From Opisthocomus hoazin (lineage: Eukaryota > Chordata > Aves > Opisthocomiformes > Opisthocomidae): DNA of 64,000 nucleotides. Numbering within the stretch: position 1 is the first letter of the stretch; every line of letters begins with the position of its first letter. The notes beneath the pieces were generated by a model. The model was not told the DNA's origin, searched no databases, and saw only the letters and a list, made by a program, of their open reading frames with translations. Made by a program: the position numbers and the translations under genes. Where the stretch lies: positions 16,825,001-16,889,000 of the forward strand of contig NC_134427.1 of NCBI RefSeq assembly GCF_030867145.1, given 5' to 3'. Positions 1 through 13,317 of this stretch are shown here, piece by piece.

Positions 1-3000
1 CACTGGAGATGGTCGCCGGTGCTGGTGTGGCAGCCTCTGAGAGCTCTCGAGCTGTGTCATCCCTGCCGGTTGTGAGATCTGTGTTCTTGTCAGCTGGGAA
101 TATAAAAGTTATTGGAGTCACGACCCGGTTTAAAAATAAGAAATCCTTTTTTGGGTCACGTGGTTCACACGACATCTCAAAAGCATACGTGCTCTGAGAC
201 TTCATTCCGGGAGACCCTGTAACAGTGAACGGCATGGGAGCCTGAGCCTTGGAAATTTTCAGGTGGAGCCATTTGACCACACAGAGTGGCAAATTCCATA
301 GTGTGGAAGCAAATAAGGAGCAATATTACTGCTTTTACTCTGATTTCCTGGGGAATTAAGGCTTATATGGTTGCTAGCTGTCTGTCTTTGCCCTCAATAA
401 CTTTTGATCATGCTGTCCGACTTCAGCTAAACTTGACAGAGTGGAGGTTTCAGAGAGATTAACTTCCTTCAAGTTTTGTGAAAACAAGTGCACAAGTAGA
501 GACAAAACTACAAAAATACTTCACCTGAGGGGGAGGCTGCAGCGTGAGTTCTTGCTTTTCCTCCTTCTCCCTATGATCTCACACTCCCCTTCTCCTGGCT
601 GCCGGGGTTCAGGCATCAGCCAGGACCCCATGCCCTGGGTGGTACTTGAACTTGGGAGCAGCCTGGCTCCTCTGATTATTAGCAAATAGGTGATAGACAT
701 CAGATTCTAGTTCTGGTAAAATCTCTTCCTTCTCTTTTTGCCTGTGTCTAAATGCTTTGAGCTGCCAGCAATTTTATCGTTCAGTTGATGTTGCGGTAAA
801 GGTATTTTGTACCACTTTCTCTGAGGCTGTTGGAGAACGGTGCCCTGCTGCTCTTGGAAGTACTCGGTCCAGTAAATGGTTGAGACAATGCCTGAAAAAA
901 GCTACCAAGCGTGACATGGCTTTGCCTTCGGTAACAGCCTAAATCAGCTTTTGTGCATCTGAATGAACCTCAGAAGCATTCCTCTTCAATCCCCAGACTT
1001 CCACAGAAGAGAATCGTGGAGACTGACTGCCTGTGAAGTTGAAACACTGAACAGTGCCAGTGCCAAAGCTGGGTAAGAGGGAAAAATCATAAATCAGGGA
1101 TTGGAAGCAGGGCTGGGCTGATCTAACAGTCAGGTCTGCCTTGTGACAGCTCATGCTACGTCTGGTGGTCCTTAACCCTGTTCATCCAAGGAGCTGTGGT
1201 GTGACAAGTACATAATACTCGCTCCCAGGTGGATTACAGCCGCAGCTTAGCACTGCAGCACAGTGATCTGCCGAAGAAAAGCAGGACAACACACTGTACC
1301 CGCTTGAAATGCAGGAGGCCTGAGGGAGGGCAGAACGCGATTCTCTCCAGATGATCTTACCAGACGCCGAAGTGTCTGGCGCGCTCTCAGTCCTAGCTTT
1401 GGCTGTGCCAGCGGAGCATGGCCACCAGCCACTTACAGCCTCTGCAGCTCTGCCGTCAGCGTGGTAGGAGCAGGAGCTCCATAATCTGCTCTGGGGCAGA
1501 TCAGATGGGTTAACTCAGCCCACCTGCTAAACACAGTAAGCTCACCCAGCTGGCAGGGCCTGACATGGGTTAGGGTACGCTGCTGTGCGCACACAGCTAT
1601 TCCAGCCGTAATTTTCAGCGGGGAGGCAGTGATGTCTCCAGAGTGACAGCTGTCACTGTTACCCCTAACATGGGTACTCTTTCATCGGCTACGCAGGATA
1701 GCCCTGTATCCATTTGTCTGGTGCTTAGAGTGATGTGCCTGTGACATGTCAGGTGATTAATTATGCAAAATACTCTGTAAACAGGACCTAAAACTTTATG
1801 GACACTCTCTTCTTTTATATCTGATTTATTCTGATTTGGTGCAGTTCCCCACCTCATTCACATAAGGCCAATGGAAATATGTCCTCTGTAAAGCCCCAGT
1901 CCTGTAAAACGTTAATTTTCTCCTCAGTTCCTACTCAGACAGAAGGAGATGCAGGAACCAGTGTTGCAATTCGCTGTGTGAAGTGTGGGACCAAGCTAGT
2001 CTGCCTGAGGGTCTGCACCATTAAATCAGCCAGTGCTAACATGCATGAAAATGGTGCACCCATTTGTAAGGACTGCGCAGAGCCATCATGAGGCATCTGG
2101 AAGCCACGCAGAGGTGTCCATGCAAGGGCTTTGCACTGCCTTGAGGAAAAAGACCTCTATATTCTGTATTACACCACAAGTGCTGAAAGCAGGGACAGTT
2201 TAGGTTCAGTAGCAGAGGAAGGATTCTGCAACAAACCGCGACACATCGGGGTACAACAGGCCTGGCGATAATGTGTTTAAAGCTGAGAGTCAAACTTCTG
2301 AGCAAGCAGTAAACTGTTTTGCTCCTTCGGTGCCGTTGATCTCAGTAAGGCGAGCTGGTTTGGCCCCAGTTCAGGTTGCGGAGGAAAGCACAACATGTTC
2401 CTAGACTGCAGGAGCTGGAGGTCAGCTGCCCTGGAACCCGCTGCCTCCGGACAGCTTGTTGTCATTTACCTCCCAACCTGCCTGAATGCCTTTAGTGGAC
2501 TTTGGCCAGGGGTAAATCAGCATGACCAAACCACTGACACAGAAAAGACAGTGACTCCGGAGCAAAGCTCTCCTCCAGGAGAAAGGATTGATTAGCCCAA
2601 GAGAATGCATACTTTTTTCCCCCCGATATTGATACTTATTTACATTTTAATTCTTTCTTACTTGAGTGGAATGAAATACTCTTTCAAGCATTCAGCCTTC
2701 TTTTGAGTGAAATTCCTGTTAACTGTAGTGGCATTAGCTTGAACGGAAACTGCAATCTTTGTCCTTCAGTTTCCTTTGAACGACAGTCGCGCTTGCCCGT
2801 TGCATGTGTCCTTATTAACCCAGACTGCAAAGACTTCTTATTTTAGCTTCCAGATTAAGAGCGTGAACCCTTGAGCTGAGTTGTACAGTGCATTCCTGTG
2901 CTTCATGTTTTCTAAAATTGATCAGAAGTGTAGGACACCTGAACCTGTTGAAAATACAGAAATAACAAGGATTTTTACTCTGTCTACCGTTAGGGTAGCG

Positions 3001-6000
3001 TACCACCTATGGCAGCTGTTCACCATTAGTTGATCTTTCATGCTCTGTGCCAACAGTACTGCATACTCAAAAAATAAATAAATAGCAAATCTTTGTACCA
3101 ACAAACTTTTATAAACAGGGAAAGGGGGGAAAAAAAGTACACGAATCGAGAGGGAAGTATTTCCAGATAGCCTCTGATACATGTGAATTCGAATAGTTGC
3201 AAGCCAAAACATCCGACAGTGCAAGTGGGAGTTTTGTATCTGCAGAGCTCTGGCTGAAGTGGCCGACCCTGCACGTGCCGCGTCCGGAGCCGGTGGGCTC
3301 TGCGTGGTCCCTGCGCGGCTGCTGGGGGAGATGGGAGCGGTTGATCTGTTGATGGGCACGGTCCCCACTGCGCTGCAGTGAACTGCAGCCATCCTTCGGT
3401 CCTAAGATTAAGAGAGGAGGAGGAGGAGAGGGGCTGGGGGAGCTTGTCGAAGGGGAAATCTTTACAAGGTCTGTGAGATTAGTTCCCAAAATGGGGCTGC
3501 GTTGTTCTGGCAGTCACCTCGTGATGCAGATGAGATGCAGGAGAGATGGTGTCTGAAGTGTCTTCAGGTAACAATGAACTTCAATAATTAACGCCAGTTT
3601 TGTCACGACACTTCACCCTTGTTTGAATATTTTGTTTATATAAAAAAGTGAGTACAGGTAGTTGGTGGGGGGTTTTAATGCGTGTCTCTCTTGGGTTTAG
3701 ATTGTCAAAATACAGTGCTAACTTTGAGGATGCATCACAGTGACTTAGTAGACTTGGTGGCCTCTGGATACTAGAAGACTGTGTCTGTGGGAGAGCCGAT
3801 GGAGCCAATCCTGCATTTGATGTGCTTTAATCGTTTAGAGGACCCATCGTCCATCAGAAGTAAAAAGATTAGCAACTTAGCCCCACTACTGCTGTGACTA
3901 ACGGCTTGGCACTCTGTTCTCAGCACAGTGAGCTGTGCTGTATCTCCAGCCTTCCGCAGGGTGAGACAGCCGTAACTGGGGGGAAGGCAGGCTTTAATGT
4001 CGGTCGTAACAAACAGGTGCCCACCCAGCAGCCCGTAGTTCAAGGGGTGTCAAAAGAAAGGAATGGAAGCTGCTTTCAGGTGGCGTGAAACGTCTCCTGT
4101 TGTCAACCTGATCTTTTTGGTGTGAGATTAGCTGTTTGATTTGTATGTCATAGTAGGTTTCTCTAAAAAAGGTAGAGAAACTAGTTTGATCTGTTTGGTT
4201 ACTTCCATTTTCTCTGGTGCCACAGGGCCGTTGCGAGGATTGCAGTGCTGTAGACACGCTTAGATGATGCAGAACCACCCAAAACCCACATCTGGTTTTT
4301 TCATTAAAAACAGTGCCAAATGAAACACTTTCTTCATTTTTTTTCTTTTATTAATGCATCTTAACTTTGTTTAGCTGTGTTCCAAAAGACTGAAGTTTTA
4401 ACTACACACCGATACATTTTTTAGTTTTCCTTTTGCAGTAGGTGATTCTGAGATTCTGTGGAAAATTCTTATTTAAATACTGTGTGTAGGGTCCTAGAAA
4501 GATGCTGCTCCTGTAAAGCAGAAAGACTGGCAAAGCATACTTTACCCCACAGGCCAAAATCTTGAGAATGGCTGTAACCGTGGTGAATGTTACTGTAAAT
4601 CATCTTGCAGTAAATCTCTTAAGAGGTCAGCATCTGCGGGCAAATTAGAAATCTGGGGTTTTGACTTACGTGCTCCTTTTTAACTGTCGCCTGGATGCGT
4701 TTACTGTGTGCAGAATCTTAGTGAAACCTGCGGTGTGCTTGTCGCTTGTCTTGGTGTTGTAGGCAGGAGTTCTGTAATCGAAACCGTTTGGTGTCGGCCT
4801 TTGCAATGTACATGGTAATGAAGGGGATTAAGTCAGACTGATGCAGTGAATTCTGACAGGTCATGCCCTGCCTACCTACCATAAAGGGACTTAAGAAGGA
4901 AGGGAATCGCATGTGAACAGTATTCCTGCTTTCCTGAAGCGTTTGAAAACCTCTTCACTCCTTGGTTGCCTGTAACTTCCTTTACCAAAAAAGTTAGTGG
5001 AAACTGCCTGCCAGTCCAGAAGGCAGAACAGGGGTTTGAATCCAGGTCTCCTATGACTGCTGTTGCATTTTTAAGGCTACTTCTATAATTTCTTCTAAGC
5101 ATCCCTGGCGCTAGTATCACCAATCTTAGTGGAACTGGTCCCTGAAGTTGCAGCACTCAGCATCTTCTACAGTACAGTCATGAGAGTCTTTGTGCAGGAG
5201 TTTCTCAAGTACTATGTATTAAGGCTTGAAAAGTTATTTCTCTCTTTCTCAGTGTTGGATTTAGCTATTGCTTTTTAAACCCTTACATCCCTTAAGTAAC
5301 ACAGCCAAGCAGACAGCTGAGCTTCCTTGTGGCAAATGAGTGTGAGTATGTGCATGACCCTTGGCTACCAGCCTAGCTCCGTTACCTTGGACTACCTCCG
5401 TTACCTTGGACTACCTCCAAAGGCAGGGCTGGTAATACTGTGAAATCACAGCAGTGAAATCCCCCGACGCCTGCCTCTCTGAGTCCTATAACAGAAAGCT
5501 GCGGGAGCTTGCACCAGAGTTAGGAATTACGGAAACAGCTGTGGCCCCATGGAGTTAGCAAGGCCAGTGTAGGCACAAAGGGGACGAGTGATTAGAACGG
5601 TTGAAATACTGTCTCCCCCACGGATTTGATCCCTCTCTTACAAATCAGGTACACTGCTGAGGAAGTTCAGAGAGAAGCAAACGCTTCTGTTCTCTCCTCC
5701 TTAAAGCGTGAAAGACCACAGATTAAATCCTCAGCCCTACTCTTGCCTGCGGTAAGAGCCAGGACATGATAAAGGGGATCCAGAAGATAACAAACCAGGA
5801 TGTGGTGGAAGCCTATTGCCTACTTTCTCAGTGCAGACAGCTGCTTTCCCAGCATCACCTCCCAAAGCCCTGTCAAAAGGAAACTGTATGGTTTTACCAG
5901 TTACCTGCCGACAGACGTATTTCACATGCATTTCAATCATGCACAAAAGAAGTGAGAAAAAGATAATGACCTGTGTTTTATTGTAGATAAAGAAGACTAT

Positions 6001-7348
6001 GCAGTTAGTGTGTGTGGTGATTAGGGGTTTTTTGTTAGCTTCTAAATTTTAGCAGTAGGCTTGCCAGTAATGCAGGGGGATGCAGCAGCATTAAAACTAT
6101 TTGATTAGTAACTTCTCTTATACACCTGGAGCATGAGTTTTGATCTGTTTCCATTTCCAGCAGCTGAGTTGCCAAGTATTTGAAACGCTATAGCTGAGGC
6201 ATCTAGAAAATGTCATCACCACTTGTTGGTTTATGAGAGGCTTGTCATAGGCTTAGCAGCTCTGAGAAGCTGTAGGTTAGTCTGGCCAAGGAGGGAGAAA
6301 ATGCTGCACCACGAGGTGTTTCAGATCAATGAGGGGACTGTGATATCCCTATTCACCAATCTGTTCACTGTACAAGTCCCAGTTTTATCAGACTTCTGCC
6401 CTGGGGTGATCAGCTTGCGCGTGCAAGTCGTCAGCCTGCGTCCTTCGGTCCCCACACACTCCTGACTGAGGAATGTTGCTTGCCACGTGTTTGAGTGAAA
6501 CTCTGATTTCCCAATGCAAAATAAACCCATGGCTGCATGTACACAGATGGATGAGGATGGGATTATTCAAGGTCAGGTTATCCTGTCCGTGCTAACACAG
6601 TAGGAGATTAATGAAGGAAGGATTTTGCTGTTAAAAATGACCCACTACGCTTCTTCCATGTGAACAGACGCTGTCTATATGGCAGTTGGAAATGTAGCTG
6701 CAGTCCAGCAGGATCCTCCCAAGCTAACTTTAATTGGTATGGATCAACTGACCATGCAGCAAAGATACAGGTGCACAGGCTCCGACTGCTCACCTCCAGC
6801 CCTTGGTGGGCTTGTAAACCTGGGCTGAAATCTCTGTTCTCCCGTTTCTGCTGTGCTGTTGCCGCTCAACCCATAGTATGGTTCGCCCTTCTCACGGCAG
6901 CGTGGACACCGCCTCGGCAGCCAGAGCGAAGCCAGCGTGCTCTTCCTTTTGATCAGAATGACCGGAGGGCAGCGTGGTGTCTGGGGCCGGCCCCGAGCTT
7001 CGCTCTGTGGGTGCTCCGCTGCCGGTGGGGTGAAATGCCTCACACGTTGCGCGCCTCTGGTTCGGTGTCCTCGCAAGGGTGGGATTTATTTCTAGCAGTG
7101 ACATGGCACAAAAGGAAATGCTATGTGAAATTACTGCTGTCTTTCCCTATCAGAGTGTGAATTCCCTCCCTTTTAATTTGTATTTCAAGGAAAAATAGCT
7201 GATTCTTTTGGGTTGGTGGAAGAATCCAGATCAGTTGAAAGCTGGCATTAAGTGTTCCTTATGTACCAGAATAGAGAAAATAATTATCTTTAATTACTTT
7301 ATTTTTCCTTTGCTCATTCTAAATCCTCCCCGGGTGTCTCTTGAACAG
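1..7348 (+). other. SLC25A43: Intron of SLC25A43, no exon recognised
   Basis: This stretch precedes the first recognisable SLC25A43 exon in the window and is read as intron. The missing upstream part of the protein, including the third carrier motif of the form PxExxK, was looked for in both the short open frames and the sequence and was not found. The upstream exons therefore probably lie before base 1, which fits a gene whose mammalian orthologue has long introns. Contents are ordinary AT-moderate sequence with short chance open frames. A 19-bp tandem duplication near 5.4 kb is listed separately. Confidence 0.6.
5377..5418. repeat. 19-bp tandem duplication
   Basis: A 19-base unit beginning CTCCGTTACC and ending GGACTAC occurs twice in direct succession, followed by a partial third start (CTCC). 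It lies inside the SLC25A43 intron. It looks like a simple slippage or duplication product with no evident function. Confidence 0.85.
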
Positions 7349-8782
7349 GCGCAGAGTCCTTGGCTTCCCCGCTACGGAGCAGTTGATGTCCATTTCACGG
7401 GCATGGCTGACTGTTTCCGGCAAACTGTGAAGAGCAAAGGTGTGCTCGGACTGTGGAGTGGGCTCACACCCAGCCTGCTCAAGGTGAGGTTTTGCTTTTA
7501 TCCCGCTCAAAGACCATCCTGAAGAAATCAAGGCATGCTTTTGGTCAGCTGGGGTTGTAAAGGTTATGACATGCCTCCGTACTTAGTAGCAGCTTGTAGA
7601 TGACGGAGTCTGTGACAGAACAGGTATAACCTCAGGCAGGTTATAAGCCAGCTTTGGAACTTGGTTTGGTCGTATTTCCCCAAACGGAAGCTTGGCTTCG
7701 AGGTGTCACTACTTTCGAGTTTATCTGAGCGTCCTTAGCGAAGGAGTGCTGCTAACACACGAGCCAGGGTATGGCTGGGGGATTGCAAGCGCTCCACTTA
7801 TGGCAGCTGAACAAGTTCTGCTGCTCAGCTGAGCTCCAGTAGCTTGACATGTTGTACCAAGCTGGAAAGAAAATTGTACCTGTATAAGCCACTCCCCCAG
7901 AAGTCAAAAGCAGTACTTTTGCCCAGCTATTTAATGCATGCATAGCAGTTACTACAGCCCTTGCCGAGCTGAAAGCATGAAATAGAGCACGGTAGCTTAA
8001 AGAGAAGGTAATTTAGTTTACATAAATACATTTTATAGTGCTGTGGTGAGGATTGCCTACATGGAGTACTACAGGTCGGCTAATGAGCGGTAATTGAGTG
8101 ACAGCGTGATTGATTGTGATGGCCTGGCTGTGCCTGGCCCTACCTTGGCTGGTGTAAAGCCACGTGGCACCAGAGCTGCTGATTCTGCATGGGGCAAAAG
8201 AAGAAAATTGTTCAGTCACCCTGCTCTACACAGAATAAATCCCACATTTCCTGCCAGGATTTGCTGAGGTTGCTTAGGATTTTCTTAGATATTTGGCAAG
8301 TTGTGATACAAGCTAGCCACAGACCTTGTTCCTTACAGTATTGTTATAATTAGCTATGTGCCAATAATAAACTCCTACTTGTAGCAATGCTGCAGGTGCC
8401 AGCCTAGTTGGAGGTGAGACTCTGATTTTATATAAACAAGCACAGCTCTATTAGCAGATCAGATCAGAATTTGAAGTCCTAGAAGTTGCCTTTTTTAAAA
8501 CATCTAAGCTAATAATGCTACTAGTGAGTCTAATTTTGCTTTTTTGTCTTACGTTGCCTTTTTTTTTTATTTTATCAGATTGTCCCATACTTCGGTGTGA
8601 TGTTTAGCACCTTTGAGTTCTGCAAGCGGGTCTGTCTGTACAGAAACGGTTATATTGAATCTCCTTTAAACTACAAGCTAACTCCTGGTGTGGACCAGAG
8701 TTTACAGCCACAAGAACTGAGAGAATTAAAGCTCCTCCGAAGCGAAAATTTTGTGCCAAGGAAATCGGCGCTTGAAAACTGA
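7349..8782 (+). CDS. SLC25A43: SLC25A43, mitochondrial carrier, last two coding exons
   Basis: SLC25A43 is a member of the mitochondrial solute carrier family, with six transmembrane helices in three repeats in the inner membrane; its substrate is not established to my knowledge. Two coding exons are visible. Exon 7349-7483 starts after TTGAACAG and ends before GTGAGG. Exon 8579-8782 starts after TTTTATCAG and ends in TGA at 8780-8782. Both are phase 0, so the join reads LLK then IVPYFG. The translation contains GVLGLWSGLTPSLLK and MFSTFEFCKR, the second half of the third carrier repeat, followed by the family-specific tail with PGVDQSLQPQELRELK. The final residues (SENFVPRKSALEN) look diverged from the basic human tail as I remember it. 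Everything before AQSPWLP is missing from the window, so the gene is 5' incomplete here. It sits upstream of SLC25A5 on the same strand, as in human. Confidence 0.9.
7484..8578 (+). other. SLC25A43: Last intron of SLC25A43
   Basis: This 1.1-kb phase-0 intron runs from a GTGAGG donor to a pyrimidine-rich acceptor with a run of T before TTATCAG. No other gene or repeat was recognised inside it. Confidence 0.85.
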
Positions 8783-8915
8783 CATTGGAGTGTCCATTGC
8801 AGATATACACAATACCTTTCTTAAGGAACCCTGCAAGAAAGATGTGCTGAGCTACAGGTACCAGCATCTCCGAGGATTGCATCGTTTTAGTACTGAGACA
8901 CCAGAGCCAGGAATG

Positions 8916-8921
8916 AATAAA
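8916..8921 (+). terminator. SLC25A43: Candidate poly(A) signal of SLC25A43
   Basis: A canonical AATAAA lies 134 bases after the SLC25A43 stop codon. It is the first such hexamer downstream of the stop. A longer 3' UTR using later signals cannot be excluded from sequence alone. Confidence 0.5.
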
Positions 8922-11209
8922 TCTTGTAACTCATTTGCTGAATAGGTATAAACAATATGAATAGCAAGCATATACTGAAGAGGAGAGATGCAAATAGTTT
9001 GAAAACAGTATGCTATTGGAACTTGAAATTACATCATTCTAGGTGCTTTTCAATATTCAGTAGCCATTTTGAGATAAAACCACTTGCAGAAAGGCAAGAG
9101 AACAGAGATGAGATTATAAATTGTATCTTGAAAAATACTAAGAATGTTCAAATGGATTTTTAAGTGATCCGAGATACCGAGTCAGCCAAAAATGATGAAC
9201 AGACTAGAACACATACAACATGCAAGAATTTCCACTGAAATCTCCTTTTTTAGTGATGCTTTGTGGATGTGGCATTCTGCAGATGCAGAATTAGACGCAG
9301 TTCAGTCACACTCCAGAATCCACTCTTCAGTTTTTGAGACTTACTTGAGAATAATAATTTTGTATGAATCTTTGGCCTAAAGATGAAAATACGCTGCTGC
9401 AACTGTGCTTTTGCTAAGAGAGAACTGTACTGTGCAAACTGAACTGTAATACACTGGCATGACAATCTTGCAGACTTCAGTGCAGACTAGAAAACCTTCC
9501 CCTCTTTCTCCTGTGTTGCTGCTGCGCGTATGTGAATTATTTCAGGCTCTGAAAAATAGTTTTCCGGAAGTTGTCTAACTGAAATATTTCCCGAAAAATG
9601 CAGTTCTTAAATGTGTTAGATATTTCAGAGCCACGAGCCTTGTTGTGTCATTTTGGTATTCTCAAAGCTCTATTTTTATATTAAACTACTTTTAAGTTCC
9701 TGTGCACAGACCCAGGCCTACCGTGCTGCTCAGAACTCACCAGCAGCACAGTGCTGTGCACACAGCCTGCGATTTTTCCACCTGAGCTGCTGTGATCCAG
9801 GAGCCGCAGCTCGTTTCTGTAGGCAGGAACCTCTCTGCAAGACCACTGGGTTAGTGCCAGTGCAGTTCATTGGCCTCTGACCAGTCTAGGGAGTTTTTGG
9901 ACAGTAAAAGATCATCTGGGGATTATACCTGAGGACCTGCGGTATTGCTCTGGTTTGTTTGTAGAAGTGCGGCTACGGAACAGCCCCATCCTGGTGCCTT
10001 CTGACAGAAAACCTTAAACCCTGTGTCCCGCCAGCCTCGGGCCGTGGCAGAACGTGAACCGGGGCAGCTCGGCAAGGGCTGTGCACCCAGCCACGCTCCC
10101 GCCCTCGCTGCCGCAGCCCGGGCTCAGCGCGGGATTTGCCTGCTGGTCGCACAGCTGTTTGTGCGTGGTCTTGTACCGCTTGTACCCCTGCGGCGTGGAA
10201 ATAAGTAGATCTCAGAAACTGCTTAGTTAGGCTGGGTCACAGTGGGATGAGGCAATGGCAAATCGACGCCGGAGCAGCCTGCGACTGTGGAAAAGCATTG
10301 GTGGAAAGATTTGGGATAGTTTTGAGGCCTGCCCTGCACCTAGAACTCAGCCACTGTGCATGTACGCTACAGCTGAGGTCTTGCAGTATCTCTCTTAATG
10401 GGCTCGCTCGGTTCTGCTGCAGTGGTGCTTCATGGTGGTTTTCTTCTCAGGAGAGAAATGCAAGTGTTGATAGCAAAAACTCAGATGGCAGAGAGCAGAT
10501 CCGGTGGGTCGCGTGTCCCGCTGAGGCTGTAAGTGCTTTTGGCTCTCTAACCAACCTGCCTAGTGAACGTTTTTCTCCACGCCTCCGTTTTCCCGTCTGC
10601 ACAGCGCGGGTCAGAATACTGAGACTCACCCGAGACGTACGAACAAGGAGATGTGACTTGTGAGCGCGTCGGGGAGGAACAGATTTCTAAGGAGTGCCCC
10701 TACCCTGTCCAAGCGTACCTGTATGTTTTCTACAAACGTCGTATTTCCAAATAGATTTTACAGATTGAGTGATGGGTGCGTATGAGTGTCAGGTCAGCTT
10801 TTCAAACCTGGTAAGAGCCAAGTGAGTCTAAACCTTACCTCTAACTTGTTTCTGATGTGCTAATAACGCGTTTGTGTGTGTTTATATATTTATATATTTG
10901 CTAATAACATACTCCTACAGCCCATAAATCACTTGCTGCGCTTTTATCAGCCGAGCCTCTGCCTTGCGTAATGACACCCCCGCGTGAGAAATCCCCCGCC
11001 AAGTAGCGCGGACCCCTCCGCTCCAGGCCCGCAGCTCCGCACTCCCGGGGCTGGCGGCGGGAGGGGTCGCGACCGAGGTTGGCCCCGATCGGGCGGTGGG
11101 ACTCGATCCCGTACCCGTCTGAGCGTTGAAGACCCCCGAGCCCGCCCGGCGCTGCCCGCCCCGCGGCCCCCCGAGCCGCCTTCCCGCCGGGGCCGGCGGA
11201 CGCGGCCGG

Positions 11210-11213
<4 letters not shown>
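8922..11213. other. Intergenic, SLC25A43 to SLC25A5
   Basis: No gene was recognised here. The first part may be further 3' UTR of SLC25A43. A short TA-rich patch (TTTATATATTTATATATTTG) lies near 10.88 kb. From about 10.98 kb the sequence becomes GC-rich and CpG-rich and merges into the SLC25A5 promoter island. Open frames on either strand in the GC-rich part are compositional. Confidence 0.6.

Positions 11214-11240
<27 letters not shown>
11214..11240 (+). repeat. Run of 27 G in the SLC25A5 upstream region
   Basis: Twenty-seven consecutive G bases follow GCATT and precede CCGCCGGCC, about 100 bases upstream of the TATA box of SLC25A5. A run of this length could form G-quadruplex on the + strand and is also a place where sequencing and assembly often miscount, so the exact length is unreliable. 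Confidence 0.9.
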
Positions 11241-11417
11241 CCGCCGGCCGTGTGCCCCCCCCGAGGCGGCCACGCCCCCTCCCCTCCCGCGGCCAATGGG
11301 CAAGCGGGACGCCGCGCCCCCGCCCACCCCCCGCCCCTATATAAGGCGGCCATTGCAGGCGCGCGCCCCGCTTCCCGCCTCCCGCCGCCTCGCCCGCCGC
11401 CCCCCCCCCGCCCCGCC
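11241..11417 (+). promoter_or_regulatory. SLC25A5: SLC25A5 core promoter and 5' UTR
   Basis: A CCAAT box (GGCCAATGGG, CCAAT at 11293-11297) is followed by several GC-box-like CCGCCC strings and a clear TATA element, TATATAAG at 11338-11345. The ATG is 73 bases after the last base of the TATA element, so transcription would be expected to start near 11370, leaving a short GC-rich 5' UTR. TATA plus CCAAT plus GC boxes fits a strongly expressed, inducible adenine nucleotide translocase 2 gene. The start site is inferred, not observed. Confidence 0.8.
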
Positions 11418-13104
<1,687 letters not shown>

Positions 13105-13311
13105 GTTATTTCCTGTTGTGAACTGGCATGTTGTAATACGTAATCATGGACTTGTATGAAAACAGTCTAGTTACTAAACAGTTGCGGCTGGTATTTATAC
13201 AGGTTGGCATGGGGCAGGGGCAACTGCCTGCCGTGTCTTTATTAAGTCATTCCCCCTGATGGGACTCAAACATGGTTTCTATTTCAGTCTCTCCTGCTTA
13301 GAGTACAAAGA

Positions 13312-13317
13312 AATAAA
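13312..13317 (+). terminator. SLC25A5: Poly(A) signal of SLC25A5
   Basis: AATAAA lies about 210 bases after the SLC25A5 stop codon, which fits the short 3' UTR expected for this gene. Cleavage would be expected 10-30 bases further on. Confidence 0.8.

Noticed and set aside
1879-2091. Short + strand frame with CVKCG, CLRVC and CKDC, resembling a small zinc-binding protein
   Set aside because: It has an ATG and a stop but no recognisable family, lies in an intron, shows no splice or promoter context, and the cysteine spacing matches no known finger. Read as chance.
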